From Lentzea fradiae (GTDB lineage: Bacteria; Actinomycetota; Actinomycetes; Mycobacteriales; Pseudonocardiaceae): DNA of 64,000 nucleotides. The position numbers were made by a program, and so were the translations under genes. This document shows positions 34,934 through 42,395 of the stretch, in pieces (the stretch's first letter is position 1; each line of letters begins with the position of its first letter). Below the pieces are notes generated by a model, which worked only from the letters and a program-made list of their open reading frames with translations, had not been told where the DNA came from and ran no database searches. The DNA lies in the NCBI RefSeq assembly GCF_900100955.1, contig NZ_FNCC01000008.1, positions 248,001 to 312,000 of the forward strand, read 5' to 3'.

Positions 34934-35453
34934 AACCGGCCTCGTGCAGGCGCCGCGTCGCACGGTCGTCGATGCTGGTCCTGCGCAGCGCGCCGGAACC
35001 GCCCGCCCCGCTCGCCAGCATCGCCAGGAGCAGCAAGGGGAACAGCACGACGCGCACGTACATGGCCCAGCAGGCACCGAGGCCGATCCGGCCGCCGTCC
35101 TTGACTCGGACGAGGCGGGTCTTGGTGACCATCGCGCCGATGGCGCGGCCGTTGCCGTAGAACAGTCCGTACACGATCGGCACTCCGGCCAGCAGACCGA
35201 GCATCGCCAGGGCGTTCGCGCTCTCGGAGATCCCGCTGTCGCGGGAGACGAGCACGAAGACGACGATGGCCACCGCCGCGCAGAACAGGTAGAAGACGAA
35301 GTCCACCAACCACGACAGCAACCGCGTCAACGAGCCGGCCGTGACGTGGAGGGTCCCGTCGTCGAAGGTGTCGAGCCGTTGCGCGACCCTCCGGCCGAAC
35401 TGCTGCTCGACCTGCTCGGCGACGTCCGCGCGGCCGGCTCTGGCGGCGGTCAT
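34920..35453 (-). CDS. RDD-family membrane protein
   Basis: A 177-aa protein. A soluble N-terminal part of about 55 residues is followed by the RDD domain: SLTRLLSWLVDFVFYLFCAAVAIV with R and D in the first helix, then YGNGRAIGAMVTKTRLVRVKDGG and a last helix pair. RDD proteins have been linked to ion transport and membrane stress, but most are uncharacterised. ATG 35453 follows GGGAGCACACC. It lies downstream of a TetR gene on the same strand, 108 bp away. Confidence 0.78.
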   Translation of the reverse strand: MTAARAGRADVAEQVEQQFGRRVAQRLDTFDDGTLHVTAGSLTRLLSWLVDFVFYLFCAAVAIVVFVLVSRDSGISESANALAMLGLLAGVPIVYGLFYGNGRAIGAMVTKTRLVRVKDGGRIGLGACWAMYVRVVLFPLLLLAMLASGAGGSGALRRTSIDDRATRRLHEAGFTRR

Positions 35454-35561
35454 GGTGTGCTCCCGGTAGTGGATCAGCTGTTGCCGCCACGATAAGCCAT
35501 GCACCCGTTGTCTTGAGGGTGGTGCACTTGCCGCAACCCTTTGACGCCACGAAGACGTGGC

Positions 35562-36131
35562 TCACCCGCGACTGGTGACGATGCGCACGGCGACACGGAC
35601 CCGCCGCCGGTACTCGTCGAGCGAAGCGGACTCGTACTTGGCCCCGGCGGAAGCGTCGAAGAGGGCCTGGGCCAGCTCGGCGGCGCTCAGTCCGGCCTCC
35701 TCCCACGCGGCGGCGTGCCCCGTCTTGCCGAGCAGGGTCGCCACGTCCGCGACGAGCTCCTGTTCCATGCGGGTCATCCGGTCCGCCGCGAACGACTGCG
35801 CGGAGCTGAGCAGCTCGCCGTGGACGTCGCGGTCGACCGTCCCGACCGTGACACCGTGGAACGCCTCGAAGGCGCGGGCCAGCCGGTCGGCGGTCGGTGC
35901 GTCCCCCTGCTCCAGCGCGCCCCAGGTGGTGTCCCGCAGGTCGTCCAGCATCTGGCCGATGACGGCCTGGAACAGTTCGTCCTTGGTGACGAAGTGCAGG
36001 TAGAGACCCTGCCTGGAGATCGCCGCCGCCTTGGCGACGTCGTCCATCGACGTCTTGCGGAGACCGAAACGCAGGAAGACCTCGGTGGCGGCGCGGAGGA
36101 TGCTCGTGCGCCGCTCGGAGTTGCCGTCCAT
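35562..36131 (-). CDS. TetR-family repressor, downstream of an SDR
   Basis: A 189-aa TetR protein. The HTH is SMDDVAKAAAISRQGLYLHFVTKDELFQAVIG. The C-terminal ligand domain is not assignable to a subgroup. The ATG at 36131 lies 3 bp after the SDR stop, so the two form an operon; the repressor probably acts at the SDR promoter, where TTTACA is repeated. Confidence 0.85.
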   Translation of the reverse strand: MDGNSERRTSILRAATEVFLRFGLRKTSMDDVAKAAAISRQGLYLHFVTKDELFQAVIGQMLDDLRDTTWGALEQGDAPTADRLARAFEAFHGVTVGTVDRDVHGELLSSAQSFAADRMTRMEQELVADVATLLGKTGHAAAWEEAGLSAAELAQALFDASAGAKYESASLDEYRRRVRVAVRIVTSRG

Positions 36132-36134
36132 CGC

Positions 36135-37043
36135 TCAGTTCTCCAGGTCGTCGTACCGCACCTCGGTCAGGCGCGTGCTCTCCTCCCACAACCGTCCCGC
36201 GACCGCAGCGTCCTGCGCCCGGCGCGGAACGCGGGCGGGTTCAGGATGCCCCTTCGTCTCGAACAGGTGCGCGGGGCCCCAGCAGCTCCCGTTGGGAGCA
36301 GCCGGGTCCGTGGCCGCGCGCATCGTGGGCAGCACGCCTTTCCCGGGAGGCATCCCGATGAGAGGGCTCACCTTCCGCAGCACCCCCGGCGAGTGCCGGG
36401 TGAGCTCGGTGGCGGTCCAGCCGGGGTGGGACGCCGTCGCCACCACGGCGGAGCCGGCCGCCCGCAACCGCCGCCCCAGCTCCAGCGTGAACATCATGTT
36501 GGCGAGCTTGCTCTGCGCGTACGCCGCGGTCGTCGAGTACTTGCGGGTGTGCCAGTTCAGATCGTCGAAGTCGATCTTTCCCGTGCCCTGCGCGAGGCTG
36601 GTCGCCGTCGTCACCCGTGCCCCCGGGGTGCGCAGCAACAACGGCAGCAGGTGCCCGGTCAACGCGAAGTGCCCCAGGTGGTTGGTGCCGAACTGCACCT
36701 CGAAACCCTGCGCGGTGCGGGTCAGCGGCGACCACATGACACCGGCGTTGTTCACCAGGACGTCGAGGCGGTCGTGCTGCTCGCGGAACTCGTCGGCGAA
36801 CCTCCGCACCGAGCCGAGGTCGGCGAGGTCCAGCACCGCGGCCCTGACCGAACCCGCCTGGTGCCCGATCCGCAGGACAGCGGCCTCGGCCTTCGCCTCG
36901 CTGCGGCAGGCCAGCACGACGTCCGCGCCCTTGGCGGCGAACATCGCCGCGGCGGCGAAGCCCAGTCCCGAGTTCGCGCCGGTGACGACGACCGTGCGCC
37001 CGTCCTGACGCGGGACGTCCGCCGCGCTCCACTGCCTGCTCAT
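36135..37043 (-). CDS. Short-chain dehydrogenase (RDH/WWOX-like)
   Basis: A 302-aa SDR. Motifs are TGANSGLG, VLVNNAGVMW, NHLGHFALT and the active site YAQSK. The C-terminal part matches the retinol dehydrogenase-like group, which often reduces aldehydes or oxidises alcohols; bacterial substrates are mostly unknown. ATG 37043 has no ribosome-binding site, so its message may be leaderless. It is cotranscribed with a TetR gene. Confidence 0.85.
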   Translation of the reverse strand: MSRQWSAADVPRQDGRTVVVTGANSGLGFAAAAMFAAKGADVVLACRSEAKAEAAVLRIGHQAGSVRAAVLDLADLGSVRRFADEFREQHDRLDVLVNNAGVMWSPLTRTAQGFEVQFGTNHLGHFALTGHLLPLLLRTPGARVTTATSLAQGTGKIDFDDLNWHTRKYSTTAAYAQSKLANMMFTLELGRRLRAAGSAVVATASHPGWTATELTRHSPGVLRKVSPLIGMPPGKGVLPTMRAATDPAAPNGSCWGPAHLFETKGHPEPARVPRRAQDAAVAGRLWEESTRLTEVRYDDLEN

Positions 37044-37045
37044 GC

Positions 37046-37060
37046 TTTACATGGTTTACA
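37046..37060. promoter_or_regulatory. TTTACA direct repeat at the SDR promoter
   Basis: TTTACA-TGG-TTTACA lies immediately upstream of the SDR start codon on the opposite strand (TGTAAA-CCA-TGTAAA read on the minus strand). It could be the binding site of the downstream TetR protein. Confidence 0.4.
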
Positions 37061-37128
37061 AGATCCGTCATTTCTGTCAAGCGAACCGAGACGCCGCGGC
37101 CGAGGTGATCTAGAAGACAGCGTCTCTT

Positions 37129-37153
37129 TTCGTTAGATGCCTATTCTGACGAA
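37129..37153 (+). promoter_or_regulatory. Operator over the -10 box of the glycosyltransferase gene
   Basis: TTCGTTAGA at 37129-37137 and TCTGACGAA at 37145-37153 are inverted repeats matching at 8 of 9 positions. TATTCT at 37142-37147, inside the repeat, is the -10 box seven bases before the ATG at 37155. The TetR protein encoded downstream is the likely ligand. Confidence 0.6.
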
Positions 37154-37154
37154 T

Positions 37155-38279
37155 ATGCGCATTCTCTTCTCGGGTGTCCCGCAACACGGCCACCTGCTGC
37201 CCCTCTTCCCGCTCGCCCGCGCGTTCCGCGACCGCGGCCACGAGGTCGCCGTGCTCACGGCGGCGGGGATGGCGCCGGTCGTCGAGGCCCAGGGGCTCCG
37301 GCACCTGCCGGCCGGACCGCTGCCGGACGTGCTGTTCGCCGAGGTCGCCCGCCGGACCGGGGCCGACCCGGCCACCGCGCCGACGCCCGAGGCGGTCGCC
37401 GAGTTCTTCGCGGGCACGCGGCTCGACCTCACCGCGGACGAGGCACTGGCCGCCGCGGGGGACTTCCGGCCCGATCTCGTCGTCGCGGACCTGTGCGACT
37501 TCGTGGGACCGCTGGTGGCGGCCGCGGCGGGCGTGCCGGTCGCGACGCTGGCGTACGGACCTCCGCTGCCGCCCGTGTTCACCGACGCCATGGAGGCACT
37601 CGCCCGCGTCCGGCACGAGGCCCGCGGGCTGCCGTGGCAGCCGCGGAAGTGGCTCCTCGACACCTGGCCCCCGTCCATGCGGTCCGGCGAGTGGCGGCAG
37701 CCGGAGGGCTGGCTCGCGCTGCGGCCGGAACCGTTCCGGGAGCCGCGCGCCGCGGAGGGCCCGGTGCTGCCCGCGCCGGTCAAGCACAGGGTGCTGGTCA
37801 CGTTCGGCACCTACTTCGGCGACCCGGCCACGCTGAGCCCGCTGGTGCGGGCGCTGTCCACTCTGGACGTCGAGGTCGTGGTGACGCTCGGCCTGCTCGC
37901 GCGTGCCGACCAGTTCGACGTCGACCGCGAGCGGGTCACGTTCGTCGGGTTCACGCCGATGGAGGACCTGCTCGGCGGAGTGGACGTCGTCGTCACGCAC
38001 GGAGGCGCGGGAACGACCGCGGCCGCGCTGGCGAAGGGAGTGCCGCTGGTGGTGCTGCCGCAGGGCGCCGACCAGTTCCTGCAGGCCGAGCGGACCACCG
38101 CCGCGCGCACGGGCATCGCGCTCGACCCGCCGGCGCAGACGCCGGAGGCCCTGGTCGACGCCGTCCGGCGCGTCCTGGATGATGTGAGCTACCGGGAGAA
38201 CGCCGCCGCCGTCGCCAAGGAGATCGCCGCCATGCCAGACGCCCACGAGATCGCGGCGGCACTGGAATCCCGTCTGTGA
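37155..38279 (+). CDS. Family 1 glycosyltransferase, macrolide/antibiotic GT type
   Basis: A 374-aa GT-B enzyme. It starts RILFSGVPQHGHLLPLFPLA, the acceptor-side Rossmann fold with the usual GH motif, and the donor-side signature is VVVTHGGAGTTAAALAKGVPLVVLPQGADQF. It probably uses a UDP- or dTDP-sugar to glycosylate a small hydrophobic acceptor, either in biosynthesis or to inactivate a drug. The ATG at 37155 is preferred over the one at 37137, because the latter lies inside the operator and the canonical N-terminus begins at 37155. It overlaps the next gene (GTGA), a TetR regulator. Confidence 0.85.
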   Translation: MRILFSGVPQHGHLLPLFPLARAFRDRGHEVAVLTAAGMAPVVEAQGLRHLPAGPLPDVLFAEVARRTGADPATAPTPEAVAEFFAGTRLDLTADEALAAAGDFRPDLVVADLCDFVGPLVAAAAGVPVATLAYGPPLPPVFTDAMEALARVRHEARGLPWQPRKWLLDTWPPSMRSGEWRQPEGWLALRPEPFREPRAAEGPVLPAPVKHRVLVTFGTYFGDPATLSPLVRALSTLDVEVVVTLGLLARADQFDVDRERVTFVGFTPMEDLLGGVDVVVTHGGAGTTAAALAKGVPLVVLPQGADQFLQAERTTAARTGIALDPPAQTPEALVDAVRRVLDDVSYRENAAAVAKEIAAMPDAHEIAAALESRL

Positions 38280-38881
38280 CGAGGCCCTACCACTCTCCGC
38301 GCCGCGCGCAGGACGCCGCCGACACCCGGCGGGACATCCTGCGCGCGGCCGCGGAGCTGTTCTCCACCAAGGGCTACGGGCGGGTGACGGTCGCGGAGAT
38401 CGCCAAGAAGGCCGGGGTGGCGCCGCAGACCGTCTACTCCAGCGCGGGCAACAAGTCGCAGATCCTGCGCGAGATCCTGGGCGAGTCGATCGTGCGCAGC
38501 GACGCGGCGTCCGCCCTGGACGCGATCCGCCGGACCGACAGCGTCGCCGAGGCGATGGCGCTGCTCGCCAAGGGCACCCGGATGGGCAACGAGAGCGAGC
38601 AGCGCGTGGTCGACGTGCTGCTCGCGGCGATCCCGGTGCACGAGGACAGCGCCGAGCTGTGGGAGCAGGCCACCGGGAGCTACCGCGAGGCGCTCCGCGA
38701 GACGGCGCTCCACCTGCGGGACAAGGGACTGCTGACGACGGACGTCGACCGCGCGACGGACGTGCTGTGGTTCTGCTTCGGCTTCGCCGCGTGGCGGACG
38801 CTCGTCAAGGAGTGCGGCTGGTCCTGGGACGACGCCGAACGGTGGCTGGCCCGTCAGGCCGTCGCGATGCTCAGCCCCTGA
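38276..38881 (+). CDS. TetR-family repressor coupled to the glycosyltransferase
   Basis: A 201-aa TetR protein with HTH VTVAEIAKKAGVAPQTVYSSAGNKSQILREIL; SSAGNK replaces the more usual YxHFxxK at the end of the HTH. The GTG start overlaps the glycosyltransferase stop. Cotranscription with its probable target implies autoregulation through the repeat at 37129-37153; a small-molecule acceptor of the transferase may be the inducer. Confidence 0.85.
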   Translation: MTRPYHSPRRAQDAADTRRDILRAAAELFSTKGYGRVTVAEIAKKAGVAPQTVYSSAGNKSQILREILGESIVRSDAASALDAIRRTDSVAEAMALLAKGTRMGNESEQRVVDVLLAAIPVHEDSAELWEQATGSYREALRETALHLRDKGLLTTDVDRATDVLWFCFGFAAWRTLVKECGWSWDDAERWLARQAVAMLSP

Positions 38882-39093
38882 GCGCCGGTTGGTGTCCACA
38901 CAGGACTTTCGGTGTTCGTCGAACCTGGACAGTCTCCCGGAAAGCCGTCTCCGGCACCAAAAACCGGTCGTTCGACCCACAGTGCCAGCCGGGCGGAGCT
39001 GATAGTTTGGCCTCACGCCGCCGCAGACCGCCGCCGAACGGTGCGGGGCCTCTCCAGTCGCCGCACCGACGGCTCTATCAGGGGGAAAGTCCT
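38882..39093 (+). other. 212-bp intergenic region before the secreted repeat protein
   Basis: I see no gene or clear hairpin here. It should hold the promoter of the secreted protein gene at 39094, but no box is convincing enough to name. Confidence 0.5.
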
Positions 39094-39894
39094 TTGGGGA
39101 ACATCAGGAAAGCCGCGCTCGCTCTGGGCGCCACGGCCACGTTCGTCGCCGGCGCGTTCATCGCCGCGCCCGCCGCCCAGGCCGCCACCACGTGGCAGGC
39201 CCACGACAAGACCTGCCGCACCCTCACGATCTCCGAGGGCGTGACCGCCGGCACCGCCTGCGCGGAAGTGCAGAAGCGCGTCACCGACGCCGGTGACATC
39301 ACCGGTTACCGCGCCAGGATCACCGTCGCGCCCGCCGGGGGCCACTGGATCAAGCCGACCACCCAGACGTGGAGCACGGACGGCACCACGACCCAGATCT
39401 GCTCCGGCGGCTGCGCTCAGCAGACCTCCGCGTGGAACTCGTCGTGGACGCCGGTCAAGACCGCCGCCGGGTCCTACATCGCCAGGGGCGAGTTCGAGGG
39501 GAACTACGTCTTCGACGTCTCCGCCTCGTGGAGCGCCTGGAACGAGGTCGCCAGGAAGTGCTCGACCTGGACCGCGGGCAAGGTGTGCGTCTACCGGCAC
39601 GAACGCGCCTACCGCGACACGTACCAGGAGCGCGGCAAGCTGACGGTCGTCCCGGCCTCCGGCCGGTGGATCGAGCCGAGCTGGGTCCGGGTCGGCATGG
39701 TCTCGAACGGCCAGGACACCTACAAGACCGCCGACCTGTGCGACCCGTCCTGCACCCGGCGCACCGGCACCTGGTCGGCCACGGTGAGCCGCACGATGGG
39801 CGGCCTCGGCAGCGACCTCGAGCTCTACGCCTCCGCCCGCGTCGTCCTCTCCACCGGTGAGGCGAAGCTGGTCAAGGCGTCGATCACGGGCTGA
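39094..39894 (+). CDS. Secreted protein of unknown function with two repeated halves
   Basis: A 266-aa protein with a signal peptide (RKAALALGATATFVAG to AAQA-ATTW). The mature part has two similar halves of about 115 residues. The first has TVAPAGGHWIKPTTQTW, then CSGGC and TSAWNSSW; the second has TVVPASGRWIEPSWVRV, then CDPSC and TGTWSATV. No family is recognised. Eight cysteines suggest disulfides. TTG at 39094 was chosen because GGGGGAAAG lies four bases upstream and a signal peptide follows at once; there is no ATG or GTG in a suitable position. Confidence 0.7.
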   Translation: MGNIRKAALALGATATFVAGAFIAAPAAQAATTWQAHDKTCRTLTISEGVTAGTACAEVQKRVTDAGDITGYRARITVAPAGGHWIKPTTQTWSTDGTTTQICSGGCAQQTSAWNSSWTPVKTAAGSYIARGEFEGNYVFDVSASWSAWNEVARKCSTWTAGKVCVYRHERAYRDTYQERGKLTVVPASGRWIEPSWVRVGMVSNGQDTYKTADLCDPSCTRRTGTWSATVSRTMGGLGSDLELYASARVVLSTGEAKLVKASITG

Positions 39895-39908
39895 CTCCGT
39901 CACCACGG

Positions 39909-39936
39909 GCCCGGCTCACCGCTCGGTGGGCCGGGC
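39909..39936 (+). terminator. Terminator hairpin of the secreted-protein gene
   Basis: GCCCGGCTCACCG (39909-39921) and CGGTGGGCCGGGC (39924-39936) form a 13-bp stem with one mismatch, 15 bp after the stop codon. Confidence 0.7.
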
Positions 39937-40200
39937 TTCCGGCGTTCAGAGTCGTTGTTCCCGCTCCGCGAGCCGCGGGTGCGTGTTCCGCGCGGCACCG
40001 GATCGTCGCCGGGCCCATCGGCCCGGACGCCTGCCTCGCCGAAGGCGGCTGAGCACTTCTTCGAGGAACCCTGCAAGCAGGCCCCGTTCCCCCGTTCGTG
40101 GGTGCGGGGCTTTCGCGCGCCATCTTGACCCGTTCGCCGCAGCCCGTCCGCTTCCGGACGGCGGTTCCTCGGCGGCTGGGAAGTCCTCAAAGGACCGAAA

Positions 40201-40232
40201 AGCTTCGAAAGCCTTTCGAAACAAGGCTTTCG
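40201..40232. promoter_or_regulatory. Overlapping palindromes upstream of the cluster
   Basis: CGAAAGCCTT (40206-40215) and AAGGCTTTCG (40223-40232) form a perfect 10-bp inverted repeat with a seven-base loop. TTCGAAA-GCC-TTTCGAA inside it is a second perfect palindrome. The two can form alternative pairings. It may be an operator or an alternative RNA structure; position alone favours control of the plus-arm operon. Confidence 0.45.
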
Positions 40233-40287
40233 GCGTCCGTTCGGCCGCATCGGCGACGGCGAAACTGCCCCATAACTGACCGATAGC

Positions 40288-40312
40288 CGATCGAGAGCGC
40301 CTCTCCCGATCG
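40288..40312. promoter_or_regulatory. Operator-like 25-bp repeat before the plus arm
   Basis: CGATCGAGAG and CTCTCCCGATCG surround GCGC, giving an imperfect palindrome with CGATCG at both ends. Its centre resembles the LacI-type GAGAGCGCTCTC but has one additional base. It lies 125 bp before the first cluster gene. Confidence 0.45.
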
Positions 40313-40437
40313 TTGTCCCCAGCAAGCCCGCCGCGACCGGAAGAACCGGGACACGTTCCCCGGGACACCTCTTCCGCCGCCAGGGCCGGCCGAGAACGAG
40401 ACGTCCGGTGGAGACAACGAACCTGGAGAGGAAAGCC

Positions 40438-42381
40438 ATGACTGACTTCGTCCCGCGAGCGGACCTGGATGTGGTGATCGTCGGTGCCGGTCCGCGAGGG
40501 CTCTCCGTGCTGGAGAGGCTGGTGGCGCGCCTGACGGACTCCCCCAGGGAGGGCGAGGTGCAGGTGCACGTCTTCGACCCGGACGAGCCGGGGGCCGGGC
40601 GGATCTGGAGAACGTCGCAGTCGACCTGTTTCCTGATGAACACCGCCGCCGGCGAGGTGAGCGTGTTCTCCGCGGCGTCGGACGGCGGGCCGGTGAGGGC
40701 GGGCTTCGGGCCCTCGTTCGCCGACTGGTTGTCCACCCATCCGCGCTGGTCGCACATCGGGCCGGACGACTACGGGCCGCGGGCGGTGTACGGCGAGTAC
40801 CTGCGGATGGCGTACGAGGCGATCGTCGCGAACGCGCCGGAGGGGGTCACGGTCCGGCACGTGCCGGAGAAGGCCGTGGCGCTCGCCCGGCAGTTCGGTC
40901 TCACGACGGTGACCGGGTCCGGGGGCACGGCGGTGACGGCCGACAAGGTGGTCCTCACGACCGGGCACCCGCGGGTGCGGCCGGACGACGGCGAGAAGGA
41001 GCTGCTGACGTTCGCCCGGCACCGGACCGGGCTCACCTACCTGCGCGGCGACTCCGCCGCCGACATGCCGCTCGGGGTGATCGCGCCCGGTGAGCAGGTC
41101 GGGGTGATCGGGCTCGGGCTGACGTTCTTCGACGTCATGGCGGAGCTGACGGTCGGGCGCGGTGGCCGGTTCGTCGAGCGCGACGGGCGCACCGAGTACC
41201 TGCCCAGCGGGCTGGAGCCGCATCTGGTCGCCGGGTCCCGCAGCGGGCTCGTGATGCTGGCCCGCGGTCGCAACCAGAAGCCGCCGACCTACCGCTACCA
41301 GCCGAAGTTCGTCACCGAGGCCGCGATCATGCGGGCCCGGCGCGGCGCGCAGCGGGTCACCGGGTCGGCGCAGCTCGACTTCGTGCGGGACGTGTTGTCG
41401 TTGCTGCGCTTGGAGATCGAGCACGTCTACTACGCCACGCACGTCCGGCGCCGGCAGGGCGAGGAGGCGGCGGCGCGGTTCGCGGAGAGCCACCTCGGCT
41501 CGGCCGACCGCGAGGCGCTGCTGGCCGAGTGGGGGCTCTCGGACGTGCCGCCGCTCGACCTCGAACGGATGGCGCGCCCGTTCGGCGACCTCTCGTTCGA
41601 CGGTCCCGGCGCCTTCCACGACGCGTTGCTGGAGCTGCTGCGCGAGGACGTCGCGGAGGCGAAGGAGGGCAACGTCGACAACCCGCTCAAGGCGTCGCTC
41701 GACATCCTGCGCGACACCCGGTCGATGGTGCGGCAGGCGGTCGACTTCGCCGGGCTGCGGCCCGAGTCGCACCGCGAGTTCGTCACGTGGTTCAACCCGA
41801 TCAACACGATGGTGTCCGCGGGGCCGCCCTGGCTGCGGGTGGAGCAGGCGTCGGCGGTGATCCGCGCGGGGCTGCTGACCGTCGTGGGACCGGAGACGTC
41901 CGTGCGGGCGGACCACGTGAGCGGCGCGTTCGTGCTGGAGTCGCCCCGCGTCGCCGGGTCGCGGCGGGAGGTCACGACGCTGGTCGACGCCCGCATCCCG
42001 CGGCCGACGCTGTCGTCCAACTCCGACGCGCTGATGGCGGGTCTGCTCGCCGACGGGCTGATCACCGAGCTCGTCAACACCGACTCCGCGACCGGTGAGC
42101 GGTTCCCCGCGGGCAGCGTCGCCGTCACCCGCCGCCCGTTCCACGTCGTCGACGTGCTGGGCAACCCCGACCCCGACCTGTACGCGCTGGGCGTGCCGAC
42201 CGAGAACACGCGCTGGTTCACGCAGATCGGCAACGGCAGGCCCGGTCCGATGACCGGGTTCCACACCGACGCCGACGGCATCGCCGAGGACGTGCTGCGC
42301 CACCGCGCGGTGCTCCGTGCGCCCGTGACGCCCACCCCGCCCGTGACGCCCGCCGTGCCGCACCCGGCCGCCGCGATCTGA
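40438..42381 (+). CDS. FAD/NAD(P)-binding N-oxygenase-like protein, paralogue of the CreE-like enzyme
   Basis: A 647-aa flavoprotein. The FAD fold starts DVVIVGAGPRGLSVLERL, and a second dinucleotide motif is VGVIGLGLTFFDVMAEL. Between them is WRTSQSTCFLMNTAAGEVSVF, similar to WRTDQSRELLMNTVAAQITMF in the second paralogue (48941-50917); both share the whole length. The family includes CreE and FzmM, which oxidise the amine of L-aspartate. The divergent sequence and its separate operon suggest another amine substrate or another step. ATG 40438 follows GGAGAGGAAAG. It is the first gene of a four-gene plus-strand operon. Confidence 0.78.
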   Translation: MTDFVPRADLDVVIVGAGPRGLSVLERLVARLTDSPREGEVQVHVFDPDEPGAGRIWRTSQSTCFLMNTAAGEVSVFSAASDGGPVRAGFGPSFADWLSTHPRWSHIGPDDYGPRAVYGEYLRMAYEAIVANAPEGVTVRHVPEKAVALARQFGLTTVTGSGGTAVTADKVVLTTGHPRVRPDDGEKELLTFARHRTGLTYLRGDSAADMPLGVIAPGEQVGVIGLGLTFFDVMAELTVGRGGRFVERDGRTEYLPSGLEPHLVAGSRSGLVMLARGRNQKPPTYRYQPKFVTEAAIMRARRGAQRVTGSAQLDFVRDVLSLLRLEIEHVYYATHVRRRQGEEAAARFAESHLGSADREALLAEWGLSDVPPLDLERMARPFGDLSFDGPGAFHDALLELLREDVAEAKEGNVDNPLKASLDILRDTRSMVRQAVDFAGLRPESHREFVTWFNPINTMVSAGPPWLRVEQASAVIRAGLLTVVGPETSVRADHVSGAFVLESPRVAGSRREVTTLVDARIPRPTLSSNSDALMAGLLADGLITELVNTDSATGERFPAGSVAVTRRPFHVVDVLGNPDPDLYALGVPTENTRWFTQIGNGRPGPMTGFHTDADGIAEDVLRHRAVLRAPVTPTPPVTPAVPHPAAAI

Positions 42382-42395
42382 GGAGAAACCCCGTC

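Larger units (their letters stand above)
39895..40437. other. 543-bp non-coding region upstream of the biosynthetic cluster
   Basis: No plausible gene is visible on either strand. The left part holds a terminator for the secreted protein (39909-39936). The middle holds overlapping palindromes (40201-40232). The right part holds an operator-like repeat (40288-40312), and the last 125 bp lead to the first cluster gene at 40438. The central part (40190-40280) is locally AT-richer than its surroundings. Confidence 0.6.

Noticed and set aside
37088..37126. GAGACGC/GCGTCTC inverted repeat upstream of the glycosyltransferase
   Set aside because: The 25-base loop and short arms make it weak, and a better operator overlaps the -10 box.
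40070..40116. A possible hairpin GCCCCG...CGGGGC in the region before the cluster
   Set aside because: The stem is only 6 bp with an 18-base loop, easily found by chance in GC-rich DNA.
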